Shown piece by piece: positions 53,538 to 64,000 of a stretch of 64,000 bases of DNA (within the stretch, counting starts at the first letter, position 1; each line of letters begins with the position of its first letter). Position numbers and translations under genes: made by a program. Origin of the DNA: Synechococcus sp. RSCCF101 (GTDB lineage: Bacteria; Cyanobacteriota; Cyanobacteriia; PCC-6307; Cyanobiaceae); NCBI RefSeq assembly GCF_008807075.1, contig NZ_CP035632.1, forward strand, positions 2,728,001-2,792,000. Reading direction: 5' to 3'. The notes below the pieces were generated by a model. The model was not told the origin of the DNA. It ran no database searches and worked only from the letters and a program-made list of their open reading frames with translations.

Positions 53538-54227
53538 GTCCTCCGGAGCGGGCTGGGGTGCGACATCCTGCCCGGCTGCTCTGGCCCAGGACAGGGGCTG
53601 CAGCAGCAGCAGCGGCAGGCCGAGGCTGAGCCGCTCGCCAGCGGGACTGCCGGCATCGAAACCCGGCGTGCCGGGCTGAGGCTCCTCAGATCCGGGAGAT
53701 GGGCCCCGGGTCAGGAGCCAGAGCGCCTGAACCCATTGCTGCCATTGCCAGAGCATCACGGCCAGCAGCCCGGCCGCCAGCAGCAGACCCAGGAGCCGGG
53801 GGCTGTCGCGGAACGGCGACCAGCTGAAGGCCTGGGGGGCCATGCCGTCGATCCGGCTCAGGAGGGCGAGGAGGGGCAGGAGTCCTGCGGCGGCAAGGAC
53901 GCGCACCGGCCGCGGCATGGCATCGGGCCTGAGCAGGCGCTGCTGCCAGGCGCTCAACGCCTGTTCAGGCCTCTGGATCAGCAGCAGGGAGAACGGACTC
54001 GGGGGCATGCGCCAGAGGAGCGTCGCCGGCAGCACGGCCCCGATCCCCCAGGCGAACAAGCGCTCGAGTGCCGGCAGGCCGACCGGGCCGTCGTTGGCCA
54101 GAACCAGCAGCAGCAGCAGGGTCTCAAGCGGCCAGATGGTCGGGCCGAGCAGCTGCAGCCAGATCAGGGGGTCCTCACGGCTCGCCCGGACGGGTGAGAG
54201 AGAAGGCGAGGCCGGGCTGACGGTCAC
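53316..54227 (-). CDS. membrane protein with acidic low-complexity tail
   Basis: 303 residues. About four to five hydrophobic segments occupy residues 20-215 (for example IWPLETLLLLLVLA and LLGLLLAAGLLAVMLW). The last 80 residues are Glu/Pro/Gly/Ala rich and contain no structured motif. This tail is encoded on the strand opposite the DUF3493-like gene. From memory there is a named cyanobacterial family of low-complexity-tail membrane proteins with this collision; that link should be checked. It follows infB by 14 bp. Confidence 0.72.
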   Translation of the reverse strand: MTVSPASPSLSPVRASREDPLIWLQLLGPTIWPLETLLLLLVLANDGPVGLPALERLFAWGIGAVLPATLLWRMPPSPFSLLLIQRPEQALSAWQQRLLRPDAMPRPVRVLAAAGLLPLLALLSRIDGMAPQAFSWSPFRDSPRLLGLLLAAGLLAVMLWQWQQWVQALWLLTRGPSPGSEEPQPGTPGFDAGSPAGERLSLGLPLLLLQPLSWARAAGQDVAPQPAPEDSSVEIPPGTAGVAVAVPPEQRGEEEEGAELQEQIAAGDLPATEQTGEHDHQADGAGASEGEPEPPPESPPGGA

Positions 54228-54241
54228 GCTGGCGTCTCAGG

Positions 54242-57200
54242 TCAGGTGCTCAGGGAGCGGCGCTGCGTGACCAGTCGGTACGCGGCGATGCGATCCCCGT
54301 TCTGCCAGTTGGCGAAACGATCGCAGCCGATGCCGCATTCGAAGCCGGTGGCCACTTCCTTGACGTCGTCCTTGCCGCGGCGGAGGGAGTCGAGGTCGCC
54401 TTCGAAGACGATCTCCTTGCCCCGGTGCACCCGCACCTTGGAATTCCGCAGCACCTTGCCGCTGGTGATGTAGCAGCCGGCCACGGCGGATTTGCCGATG
54501 GTGAAGACGGCCCGCACCTCGGCTTCCCCGAGGGCTTCCTCGACCAGTTCGGGTTCGAGCAGGCCCTCCATGGCGAGCTGGATGTCCTCCAGCAGCTTGT
54601 AGATGACGTCGTAGTCGCGCACGTCGACACCGTTGGCATCCGCCGCCCGCTTGGCGCCGGAGGCCATGGAGGTGTTGAAGCCCACGATCACGGCACCCGA
54701 GGCGGCAGCCAGATCCACGTCGGTTTCGGTGATCTCGCCCGGTGCGGAGAGCAGCACCCTCACCTGAACCTCGCCCTGGGGCAGCTGCTCGAGGGAGCCG
54801 AGGATGGCCTCCACCGAGCCCTGCACGTCGGCCTTGAGGATCAGGTTGAGCTCCTTGAGTTCCCCGTCGCTGGCCTGACCGGAGAGGGCTGTGAGGCTGA
54901 CCCTGCGGGACGCCATCTGCTGGGCGAGGCGGCTCGCCCGCGCTTCCGAAGCGCGTTCGCCGACCACGGCCCGGGCGGATTTCTCATCGGGATAGACCTC
55001 GAATTCATCGCCGGCCGATGGGACCTCGCTGAAGCCCAGGGCCTCGACGGCGGAGGAGGGGCCGGCCTGTTTGACGCGCTGGCCGGAGTCATCCACCATG
55101 GCCCGCACCTTGCCCAGAACAGGGCCGGCCGCCACGACATTGCCGGCTCTGAGGGTGCCGTTCTGCACGAGCAGGGTGGCCACCGGACCCTTGGCCTTGT
55201 CGAGGTGGGCTTCGATGACGGTGCCCTTCGCCAGCCGGTCGGGATTGGCCTGGAGATCCTCCACCTCGCTGACCAGGAGGATCATCTCCAGGAGCTTGTC
55301 GATGTTCTCGCCCCGGATGGCACTCACCGGCACCATGACGGTGTCACCACCCCACTCCTCAGCCACCAGCTCACGCTCGGAGAGCTCCTGCTTGACCCGG
55401 TCGGGCTGAGCGCCTTCCTTGTCGATCTTGTTGATGGCCACCACGATCGGCACCTCGGCGGCGCGGGCGTGGCTGATGGCCTCCAGGGTCTGGGGCCGGA
55501 CGCCATCGTCTGCGGCCACCACCAGAACAGCCACGTCCGTGACCCGTGTGCCCCGCGCCCGCATGGCGGTGAAGGCTTCGTGCCCGGGGGTGTCCAGGAA
55601 GGTGAGGCGGCGCGATTCGCCGCCGTGGTCGACGGCCACCTGATAGGCGCCGATGTGCTGGGTGATGCCGCCGGCTTCTCCGGCGGCATCACGGGTCTGA
55701 CGGATGGCGTCCAGCAGACTCGTCTTGCCGTGGTCGACGTGACCCATGACGGTCACCACCGGCGGGCGACGGATGAGGTGAGCCAGGTCGCTCTCCTCGA
55801 TCATCTCGCCGGTCTTCTTGGCGGCCTCCTCGACGTCGTCCTCCAGCACCGGCACGCCGAACTCCTGGGAGACGGCTTCGATCGAGGGCAGATCGAGTGT
55901 CTGCGTGACTGTGGCGATGATGCCCTTGAAGAAGAGCGACTTGATGATGTCGGAGCTCTCCACGCCGAGCTTGTCGGCCAGCTCCTGCACGGTGAGATTG
56001 CCCTCGGGAACGATGAGCATCTCGGGCCGGACCAGCTTGGCCTCCCGGGCGGCTCGCAGCTCCATGGCGCGGCGTCGCTGGCGCTGGCGCGTGGTCTCCT
56101 TGCGGCGCTTGCGCAGGGCCGCCACCGGCTTGGAGCCGCTGACCTTCTGCTGGCCGCGGGGCCTGGCCGGGCGGGCCAGGCTCGCCTGGAGCACCGATGA
56201 ATCCTGCCCACCGGCGAAGCCGCCGGTCTGGGTGGCCAGCTGATCATCGTTCTCACCGATGATGTGAACCTTCTGGCGCTGCCGCTGCGGTGCCCGGCTG
56301 CGCAGGGCTTCCAGGCGGGCGCTGTCGTCCCAGTCGGGCCGCCTGGGTCGCCCGGCCGCACCTGGGCCTGCAGGCCTGTAAGCGGGGCGCCTCGGCGCTG
56401 ATGGCGGTGTCGCCGACGGTGCCGTGGCCTGGGCTCCGCCCGCGGCTCCGGGGGCACCGGCCGGGGCACTGCCCGGGCGCCTCGGCGGCGGAGCCGGTTG
56501 CCGGGCCCCGGGCTTCTGCAGCTGCATCAGCTCGCCGGGGGCGACCGGCCGGCGCATGCCGGCGGGCATGCCACCGGGACGGGTCGGGGCACCGGGGCGG
56601 CCACCGCTGCCCTCGGGTTGGCGCCGGATGGGCTTGCCCACCAGCTCCAGCGATCGCGCCGGACGCCGGACGGGCGCCTGACCCCGGCCGGCGCCAGTTG
56701 GGGTCGGTGCGCCTGGACGCAGGGGAGCCTGAGCTCTCTGGGGCTGACCGGCGCGCTGAGGCGACGCCGGCCGCCCTGCCGGTGCCGGGCGGCCGGCGGC
56801 TCCCGTGGGTCGACCCCCGGCCGGAGCGCCCGGGCGCGTGGGCTGAGGCCTGCCCACCAGCTGGGGCTTGGCCGGCGTGCGGGGTCGGCCGGTTCCCGTT
56901 GCCGGGGTGGGGGCCGGAGCGCCCGGCCGCCGGGGTGCGGGCCTGGCGGGGGCGGGTCGGGCCGGCGGTGGCGGCGTGGCGGCGGCGGGGCGTCTGGCCG
57001 GGGTTGCCGGGCTCGGGGGGCGTCCTGGCGCGGGCCGGGCCGGCGTGGCAGCCGGTGATGCGGGCCTGGAGGGAGGGCTGGTCCGGCTCTGGGATGGGGC
57101 GGCGGGTCGCGCGGGCGCCGCAGGTCGATCCGGGCGGCTGGGAGCCGGCTTGCGCGCCACGGGACGCTCGGGTGGGCTCTGGGGCGCGCTGCGCCTCGCG

Positions 57201-57571
57201 GGAGCGGCCGGGCTGGAGGCGGACGGAGCAGTGGCCGGTTGCGGGGCGGATCGCTTCGGGGCAGCGGCCGAGGGAGCGCCCTCGCCGCTGGCCTGGCGCA
57301 CCTGGGCCGGCTTGCGGGCGGCCGACGGAGCGGTCGGGGCGGCCTTGCGCACCGACAGGATCGCTTTCGGCGCAGCCGGCGCTGGGGCGTCGCCGCCGCC
57401 CTTCCTGCCGCTCACGAGCTGGCGGATCCGTCCGGCTTCGGCCTCGCTGATCGAGCTGCTGTGGCTGCGCGCGGCGATGGAGAGTTTCTCGGCAGCGTCC
57501 AGCACGTCCTTGTTCTCCAGGCCCAGGTCCCGGGAGAGCTCATAAATTCTGACTTTGCCGCTGCTGGTCAT
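54242..57571 (-). CDS. infB: translation initiation factor IF-2
   Basis: 1109 residues. The IF2 N-terminal domain ([20 protein letters not shown]) is followed by about 350 residues of Pro/Ala/Arg low complexity, as in other cyanobacteria, and a second IF2N domain near 520. The G domain has [12 protein letters not shown] near 608, DTPGHEAF and NKID, and domains II-IV end the protein. It places initiator tRNA on the 30S subunit. It is the last gene of the rimP-nusA-ylxR-infB operon. The low-complexity part gives long artificial open frames on the other strand. Confidence 0.96.
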   Translation of the reverse strand: MTSSGKVRIYELSRDLGLENKDVLDAAEKLSIAARSHSSSISEAEAGRIRQLVSGRKGGGDAPAPAAPKAILSVRKAAPTAPSAARKPAQVRQASGEGAPSAAAPKRSAPQPATAPSASSPAAPARRSAPQSPPERPVARKPAPSRPDRPAAPARPAAPSQSRTSPPSRPASPAATPARPAPGRPPSPATPARRPAAATPPPPARPAPARPAPRRPGAPAPTPATGTGRPRTPAKPQLVGRPQPTRPGAPAGGRPTGAAGRPAPAGRPASPQRAGQPQRAQAPLRPGAPTPTGAGRGQAPVRRPARSLELVGKPIRRQPEGSGGRPGAPTRPGGMPAGMRRPVAPGELMQLQKPGARQPAPPPRRPGSAPAGAPGAAGGAQATAPSATPPSAPRRPAYRPAGPGAAGRPRRPDWDDSARLEALRSRAPQRQRQKVHIIGENDDQLATQTGGFAGGQDSSVLQASLARPARPRGQQKVSGSKPVAALRKRRKETTRQRQRRRAMELRAAREAKLVRPEMLIVPEGNLTVQELADKLGVESSDIIKSLFFKGIIATVTQTLDLPSIEAVSQEFGVPVLEDDVEEAAKKTGEMIEESDLAHLIRRPPVVTVMGHVDHGKTSLLDAIRQTRDAAGEAGGITQHIGAYQVAVDHGGESRRLTFLDTPGHEAFTAMRARGTRVTDVAVLVVAADDGVRPQTLEAISHARAAEVPIVVAINKIDKEGAQPDRVKQELSERELVAEEWGGDTVMVPVSAIRGENIDKLLEMILLVSEVEDLQANPDRLAKGTVIEAHLDKAKGPVATLLVQNGTLRAGNVVAAGPVLGKVRAMVDDSGQRVKQAGPSSAVEALGFSEVPSAGDEFEVYPDEKSARAVVGERASEARASRLAQQMASRRVSLTALSGQASDGELKELNLILKADVQGSVEAILGSLEQLPQGEVQVRVLLSAPGEITETDVDLAAASGAVIVGFNTSMASGAKRAADANGVDVRDYDVIYKLLEDIQLAMEGLLEPELVEEALGEAEVRAVFTIGKSAVAGCYITSGKVLRNSKVRVHRGKEIVFEGDLDSLRRGKDDVKEVATGFECGIGCDRFANWQNGDRIAAYRLVTQRRSLST

Positions 57572-57631
57572 TCAGGTCTCCAATGGATCCGGGCACGGTG
57601 TGGCGCCGGGGCCCTCCCTAGGGGCCAGTGG

Positions 57632-57907
57632 TCATCTTGCCTCAGCGTCCGCGGTGGCGTCAGCGCGCAGACGCTCCTCGAGAGCGGCGATCACAGCCTG
57701 CGGCACCGGGCAGCGAAGAGCCCTCTGAAGCCGCTTGCGGCGTATGGCCTCCCCGAGGCACTCGGTGCTCCGGCAGAGGTAGGCCGAACGGCCGAACCCC
57801 TGATCGAGCACCACTCCATCCTCATGATCCCGGATCACCCGCCAGAGGGTGCTCCGGTCAGCGAGCAGGCGGCAGGCCGCACAGCGCCTGAGGACGGGAC
57901 GGGCCAT
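57632..57907 (-). CDS. ylxR: YlxR family RNA-binding protein
   Basis: 91 residues from the ATG at 57907, overlapping the nusA stop by one base. The family pattern is RRCAACRLLADRSTLWRVIR near the start, then GRSAYLCRSTECLGEAIRRKRL. YlxR proteins bind RNA and are linked to RNase P or nucleoid functions. The operon position between nusA and infB is typical. Confidence 0.9.
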   Translation of the reverse strand: MARPVLRRCAACRLLADRSTLWRVIRDHEDGVVLDQGFGRSAYLCRSTECLGEAIRRKRLQRALRCPVPQAVIAALEERLRADATADAEAR

Positions 57908-59343
57908 CACCGGACCTCGCCCTCGCCCTCGCCTTCGACCGGGCCCTCGCCCTCGACCCCCTGGGCGGGAGCAGGCTCCGGCTCGGCTTCCCCGGAGTGC
58001 TCCCCGGCGTCCTCCACCGCCGCCATGCTCTCGTCCAGGTACTCCTCCTCGTCCTCAGGCAGGGGGTAAAGCTCGCGCAGCCTGGCGTCCTCCTCGGCCC
58101 GTGCAGCCTGCTCGGCGGCCAGTCGAGCCTCCGCTTCCGCCTGAAGCTGTTCCTCCTCCTGACGCTGGGCGATCAGTTCGGCCACGGTGGCGTCCTCACT
58201 GGCCTGGTCGTATTCACGAGCGTTCTTGATGTCGATCTTCCAGCCGGTGAGCCGGGCCGCCAGGCGGACGTTCTGACCTTCCCGGCCGATGGCCAGGCTG
58301 AGCTGATCCGGCGGCACGAGCACGTGGGCGTGGTGGCCGTCGGGATCCACCAGGCGCACCACCTCCACGCGGGCCGGACTGAGGGAGTTGGCGATGTACT
58401 GGCCGGGGTCCGGTGACCAGCGGATCACGTCGATCTTCTCGCCACGAAGTTCATTCACCACCTGCTGGATGCGCGAGCCGCGTGCGCCGATGCAGGCGCC
58501 CACCGGATCCACCTCACGCTCGTTGCTGTCGACAGCGACCTTGGTGCGGGGGCCCACGGAACGGGAGGGTGGGTTCGCTTCCCGGGCCACAGCCACGATT
58601 CGGACCGAGCCTTCCTGGATTTCGGGCACCTCGTTCTCGAAGAGATACACAACCAGGCCCGCATTGGCCCGCGACACGAAGAGCTGCGGCCCACGCCGCG
58701 GCACTTCGGAGACCTCCTTCAGGAACACCTTGAAGGTGGCATTGGCCCGGTAGTTGTCGTTCGGGAGCTGGTCGCGTCGGGGCAGCTCGGCTTCCACCTC
58801 CGGCCGGCCCAGACCGGAACTCACCGCCATGATGATCGACTGACGCTCGAAGCGGATGACCCGTGAGGTCAGCACCGGGTCGTCGAGGTCGGCGAACTCC
58901 TCCTGGATCATCCGCCTCTGCTGGTCTCGCAGCTTCTGAGCCAGAACCTGTTTGGTGGTCGCAGCGGCCATGCGGCCGAAGTCGTCCTTCTCAGGAGTGA
59001 CGTCCAGGACAACCGTGTCTCCGACCTGGGCGTCTTCAGCGACCTGCATCACTTCGGCCAGGGCGATCTGGTGGTCCTCGCTTTCAACCTCCTCGACGAT
59101 GATCTTGCTGGCGAGAACGCGGTAGCCCTCTTCGTCCAGGTCGAGGCCCACATCGAAATTACTGAAGTAATCCTCTTCAAACGGGTCCTCACTGATGCCC
59201 AGATAGAGGGTGCGCCGATAGCGCTCGTAGCCCTTGAGCAGCGCCTCGCGCAGGGCCGCTTCCACCACCTGTGGCGGCAGCTTCTTCTCCTCGCTGATGT
59301 CGTCGATCAGGTTGGCGAGTCCTGGGAGCAGTACGAGAGCCAT
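57907..59343 (-). CDS. nusA: transcription termination/antitermination factor NusA
   Basis: 478 residues. The N-terminal RNA polymerase-binding domain is followed by S1 (residues about 135-200) and two KH domains (VGACIGARGSRIQQVVNELRGEKID near 285 and LAIGREGQNVRLAARLTGWKID near 350). The C-terminus is a Glu-rich tail (about 390-478) without the acidic repeats of enteric NusA. It controls pausing and termination. It lies between rimP and ylxR. Confidence 0.95.
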   Translation of the reverse strand: MALVLLPGLANLIDDISEEKKLPPQVVEAALREALLKGYERYRRTLYLGISEDPFEEDYFSNFDVGLDLDEEGYRVLASKIIVEEVESEDHQIALAEVMQVAEDAQVGDTVVLDVTPEKDDFGRMAAATTKQVLAQKLRDQQRRMIQEEFADLDDPVLTSRVIRFERQSIIMAVSSGLGRPEVEAELPRRDQLPNDNYRANATFKVFLKEVSEVPRRGPQLFVSRANAGLVVYLFENEVPEIQEGSVRIVAVAREANPPSRSVGPRTKVAVDSNEREVDPVGACIGARGSRIQQVVNELRGEKIDVIRWSPDPGQYIANSLSPARVEVVRLVDPDGHHAHVLVPPDQLSLAIGREGQNVRLAARLTGWKIDIKNAREYDQASEDATVAELIAQRQEEEQLQAEAEARLAAEQAARAEEDARLRELYPLPEDEEEYLDESMAAVEDAGEHSGEAEPEPAPAQGVEGEGPVEGEGEGEVR

Positions 59344-59412
59344 GGGTCGTTCGGGCTTGCGCGGGACGCGCGGTGAAGGGTGGAGGGGAGGCTGGCGGTG
59401 GTTCCAGCGGGT

Positions 59413-59886
59413 TCAGGGCTCCTCGTCGCTCTGACGCAGCCGGACCTGGAGGATGGTCTCGCGCGGGATTCGGGTCACCCGGCCGCGGATCGTCAGCAGC
59501 AGGTCCGTCTCGGTGCGCTCCAGCAACCGGCCCTCGCGGCTGCGGCTGGCTCCCTCGGCGTCGCGGAGACTCACTTCGACCGGGAACCCCCTGAAACTGC
59601 GGAAATCGCGGTCATCCCTGAGCACATCGCCCAGGCCGGGACTGCTGATCTCCAGCACGTAGGCCTCCCGGATCAGTTCGCTGGCCTCGAGCAGCCGGTC
59701 GAGAACCGCGCTGAATCCGGCGCAGTCGTCCAGGCTCACATCGGAGCCATCGGCCTGGCGGATCTGGACCTGGATGGTCATCGGCGCGCTGTGGGTGAAC
59801 AGATGGACGCCACAGACCTGCTTGGCATCGCTGGCTGCGGCGTCCGCCGCCAGGCGCTCCAGATCAGGGATCAGGGGGTGAGGCAA
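59413..59886 (-). CDS. rimP: ribosome maturation factor RimP
   Basis: 157 residues if the TTG at 59886 (M-PHPLIPDLERLA) is used; an ATG at 59937 would add 17 basic residues not usual in the family. Conserved blocks are VLEISSPGLGDVLRDDRDF near 90 and GRLLERTETDLLL near 125. RimP helps mature the 30S subunit. It is the first gene of the nusA-infB operon. Confidence 0.9.
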   Translation of the reverse strand: MPHPLIPDLERLAADAAASDAKQVCGVHLFTHSAPMTIQVQIRQADGSDVSLDDCAGFSAVLDRLLEASELIREAYVLEISSPGLGDVLRDDRDFRSFRGFPVEVSLRDAEGASRSREGRLLERTETDLLLTIRGRVTRIPRETILQVRLRQSDEEP

Positions 59887-60047
59887 GAGGGCGGACGCAC
59901 GGAAGGGCGGCCTCCGGCATCTGGGGCGATGTGCCATCTGCGTGGAACCGCCCCTCGCGCTGCTCGGGAACGGATCAGCACAGACATGCCATCCGGCGCA
60001 TCCAACCTAGGGGATCGCCCTCCAATGCCCCGGACGGTTCAGTTGGC

Positions 60048-60311
60048 TCACTGCTGGGGCAGGTCCAGCCGAGGAGCTTCAGCGTAGTAATCCGTCTCCT
60101 GGACGGCTCCGCGCCGGCCCGGATCCTGGTTGATGCACTGGGCGCACTGCTCCGGCGTCCGCAAGTACTGGCAGACGCGGGCCCAGAGCTTGGCCCGGCT
60201 GCCGGGCTCCCCCTGGCTGAACAGCACCTGCTCGCGGCCTCCTGGCAGGGCTTCGATCTCCACCTTGCACAGGCTGCAGCGCTGGCGGTTGGCGGAGGCG
60301 GCGGAGACCAT
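60048..60311 (-). CDS. conserved hypothetical protein with two CxxC pairs
   Basis: 87 residues from the ATG at 60311 (MVSAASANRQRCSLC). CSLCKVE near 12 and CAQCINQ near 58 form two CxxC pairs that could hold one zinc or iron centre; a further Cys is in RVCQYL. No family name is known. It lies upstream of rimP on the same strand, 161 bp away, and is divergent from the phosphodiesterase gene. Confidence 0.62.
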   Translation of the reverse strand: MVSAASANRQRCSLCKVEIEALPGGREQVLFSQGEPGSRAKLWARVCQYLRTPEQCAQCINQDPGRRGAVQETDYYAEAPRLDLPQQ

Positions 60312-60346
60312 GAACGGACCACTCAACACAGCATCAACCTAAGTCG

Positions 60347-62291
<1,945 letters not shown>

Positions 62292-62350
62292 GGCCATCCC
62301 CTCCACAGCGCAGGCCCGCTGCTACGGTCGCGCCGCTCTGAGGACGGGAT

Positions 62351-63070
62351 GTGTCGGATCTGCAGGACCGGATGAAGCAAGCCGTGGCGCGTGCGGCGGT
62401 TGACCTCATCTCCGATGGCATGGTCGTGGGTCTGGGGTCCGGCTCCACGGCGGCCCACATGATCCGTTTTCTCGCCGAACGTCTGGCGTCCGGCTCGCTG
62501 CGCGATGTTCTGGGTGTCACCACCTCGTTTCAGGGTGAGGTGCTGGCCTCCGAGCTCGGGATTCCCCTCAAGGGTCTCAACGCCGTGGACCGGATCGATC
62601 TCGCCATCGACGGTGCCGATGAGGTGGACCCCGCCTTCCAGCTGATCAAGGGCGGCGGCGCCTGTCATGTGCAGGAGAAGCTGGTGGCGGCCCGTGCCGA
62701 TCGCTTCGTGATCGTCGTGGATGCCAGCAAGCTCGTCACCCGTCTGAATCTGTCCTTCCCGCTGCCCGTCGAGGTGCTCTCCGGGGCCTGGCGTCAGGTC
62801 CAGGCCACGCTGATGGGGATGGGATGCTCCAGCGCCGACCTGCGGATGGCCACGCGCAAGGCCGGCCCCGTCGTGACCGACCAGGGCAACCTTGTGCTGG
62901 ATGTGATGGTCGAGGGCGGGATCGGGGATCCCGCTGCCCTGGAGGCCCGCATCAACAACATCCCCGGCGTCCTCGAGAACGGGCTGTTCACCGGCCTGGC
63001 CGACCGCGTCCTCGTCGGGGACATCGTCGAAGGGGAGCCTGCCGTGCGCGAGATGGCCCGGCAGGTCTGA
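62351..63070 (+). CDS. rpiA: ribose-5-phosphate isomerase A
   Basis: 239 residues from a GTG with GAGG eight bases upstream. Motifs are [12 protein letters not shown] near 27, AIDGADEVD near 85, and [14 protein letters not shown] near 98 with the catalytic Glu. It interconverts ribose-5-P and ribulose-5-P in the Calvin cycle and pentose phosphate pathway. Confidence 0.96.
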   Translation: MSDLQDRMKQAVARAAVDLISDGMVVGLGSGSTAAHMIRFLAERLASGSLRDVLGVTTSFQGEVLASELGIPLKGLNAVDRIDLAIDGADEVDPAFQLIKGGGACHVQEKLVAARADRFVIVVDASKLVTRLNLSFPLPVEVLSGAWRQVQATLMGMGCSSADLRMATRKAGPVVTDQGNLVLDVMVEGGIGDPAALEARINNIPGVLENGLFTGLADRVLVGDIVEGEPAVREMARQV

Positions 63071-63086
63071 GCGGGGGGGCTCCCGC
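63071..63086. terminator. short GC hairpin between rpiA and hisD
   Basis: GCGGG and CCCGC form a 5-bp stem right after the rpiA stop, in the 49-bp gap between convergent genes. No T run is present, so the call is weak. Confidence 0.25.
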
Positions 63087-63119
63087 GCTGCGGAGGCCGC
63101 CCCGGGGATGCCGCCGGTG

Positions 63120-64000
63120 TCAGCTCAAACGCTGGCGCACCGACTGGGCGTGGCTGTGCAGCCCCTCGCTCTCGGCCAGGGCGATCACCGCGGCGCCGGT
63201 GGCCTCCAGGGCTGCCTGGCTGAACCGGATCAGGCTGGTGTGATTCATGAAGGTCTCCACGCTGAGGGCGCCGGCGAAACGGGCGGTACCGGACGTGGGC
63301 AGGGTGTGGTTGGGACCGGCCAGGTAGTCCCCCACCGCTTCCGGAGACCAGGGGCCCATGAAGATCGCTCCGGCATGACGGATGTGGTCGGCCAGCTGTG
63401 CGGGCCGTTCCACCAGCAGCTCGAGATGCTCGGGGGCGAACCGATCGCTCAGCTGGGCCGCTGCCTCCAGCGAGGGGCAGTGAGCGATCAGCCCCCAGCG
63501 CTGCAGCGACGCCCGGCACACCTCGGCCCGGGGATGGCGTTCCAGCTGCGTGGCCAGAGCGATCGGCACCGCTTCCGCCAGAGAACGGGAGGTGGTGAGC
63601 AGGATCGCCGCCGCGAGGGGGTCGTGCTCCGCCTGGGCGAGCAGGTCGGCCGCCACCTGTTCGGGATCGGCGCTCTGGTCCGCGATGATCAGGACCTCGC
63701 TGGGACCGGCGAGGGAATCGATCCCCACCTCTCCGTACACCGCCTTCTTGGCCAGGGTGACCCAGAGGTTGCCGGGCCCGCTGATCACGTCGACCCGGTC
63801 GATGCTCTCGGTGCCATGAGCCAGCGCGGCGATCGCCTGGGCCCCTCCGACCCTGTAGACCTCATTGATGCCGCAGAGATGGGCGGCCGCCAGGACCGTG
63901 GCGTTCACCGAGCCGTCGGCGGAGGGCGGCGTCACCATCACGATCCGCTGGACCCCGGCCACCCTGGCGGGCACGGCGTTCATCAGCACCGTGCTGGGGT
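63120..64000 (-). CDS. hisD: histidinol dehydrogenase (5' end beyond window)
   Basis: At least 293 residues of the C-terminal part. Recognisable blocks are [59 protein letters not shown] with the zinc ligand, and [10 protein letters not shown]. It catalyses the last two steps of histidine synthesis. The reading frame is open to the window end, so the gene begins further right. Confidence 0.95.
   Translation of the reverse strand, partial: PSTVLMNAVPARVAGVQRIVMVTPPSADGSVNATVLAAAHLCGINEVYRVGGAQAIAALAHGTESIDRVDVISGPGNLWVTLAKKAVYGEVGIDSLAGPSEVLIIADQSADPEQVAADLLAQAEHDPLAAAILLTTSRSLAEAVPIALATQLERHPRAEVCRASLQRWGLIAHCPSLEAAAQLSDRFAPEHLELLVERPAQLADHIRHAGAIFMGPWSPEAVGDYLAGPNHTLPTSGTARFAGALSVETFMNHTSLIRFSQAALEATGAAVIALAESEGLHSHAQSVRQRLS

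Overview
The window is chromosomal DNA of a high-GC unicellular cyanobacterium, most likely of the Synechococcus/Cyanobium (alpha-cyanobacterial) type. Support comes from a psbA gene for the photosystem II D1 protein, a CP12 family protein, several small proteins of cyanobacterial character, the cyanobacterial HIP1 octamer, and gene orders such as rimP-nusA-ylxR-infB and hhoA-rpiA-hisD. GC content is about 65-75 percent in most genes. It falls to about 50 percent in two nuclease genes (20.0-21.8 kb) and is also low in a gene-poor stretch (43.9-44.4 kb).

Layout. 0-11 kb: the end of a secreted 5'-nucleotidase/RTX protein, a diguanylate cyclase, small conserved proteins, a likely redox module (HxlR regulator divergent from CDGSH protein, pirin and a DUF5996-type protein), an OFA-type transporter and a VanW protein. 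11-37 kb: a fermentation and hydrogen region. It starts with an ADP-forming acyl-CoA synthetase fused to a GNAT acetyltransferase, convergent with a histone-deacetylase-like enzyme. The bidirectional NiFe hydrogenase operon hoxEFUYH follows. Next come four unrelated genes: two low-GC nuclease genes, an FAD amine-oxidase-like enzyme and SelO. The region ends with hoxW-hypA-hypB-hypF-hypC-nifJ-(DHOD-like)-hypD-hypE. 37-44 kb: dnaJ-like, hemB, mutS2, a sugar-type ABC ATPase and obg. 44-53 kb: a CP12 variant, a GST-like enzyme, an aspartoacylase-like enzyme, a lipoprotein/secreted pair, psbA, a winged-helix regulator with C-terminal repeats, DUF389, a glutamine-synthetase-like enzyme and tRNA-Thr(CGT). 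53-64 kb: a convergent overlapping membrane-protein pair, infB-ylxR-nusA-rimP, a phosphodiesterase, an HhoA-type protease, rpiA and partial hisD.

How the genes work together. Pyruvate:ferredoxin oxidoreductase (nifJ) makes acetyl-CoA and reduced ferredoxin or flavodoxin. The Hox hydrogenase can release these electrons as H2, and the ADP-forming synthetase can convert acetyl-CoA to acetate with ATP gain. All Hyp maturation factors and the HoxW protease are present. nifJ lies inside the hyp operon, and 4-bp ATGA stop/start overlaps join hypC to nifJ, nifJ to the DHOD-like gene, that gene to hypD, and hypD to hypE. This is good sequence evidence that dark fermentation and hydrogenase maturation are expressed together.

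Limits. No similarity search was possible. Family calls rest on recognised motifs and gene context. Start codons are inferred, and terminators and regulatory sites are predicted by eye.
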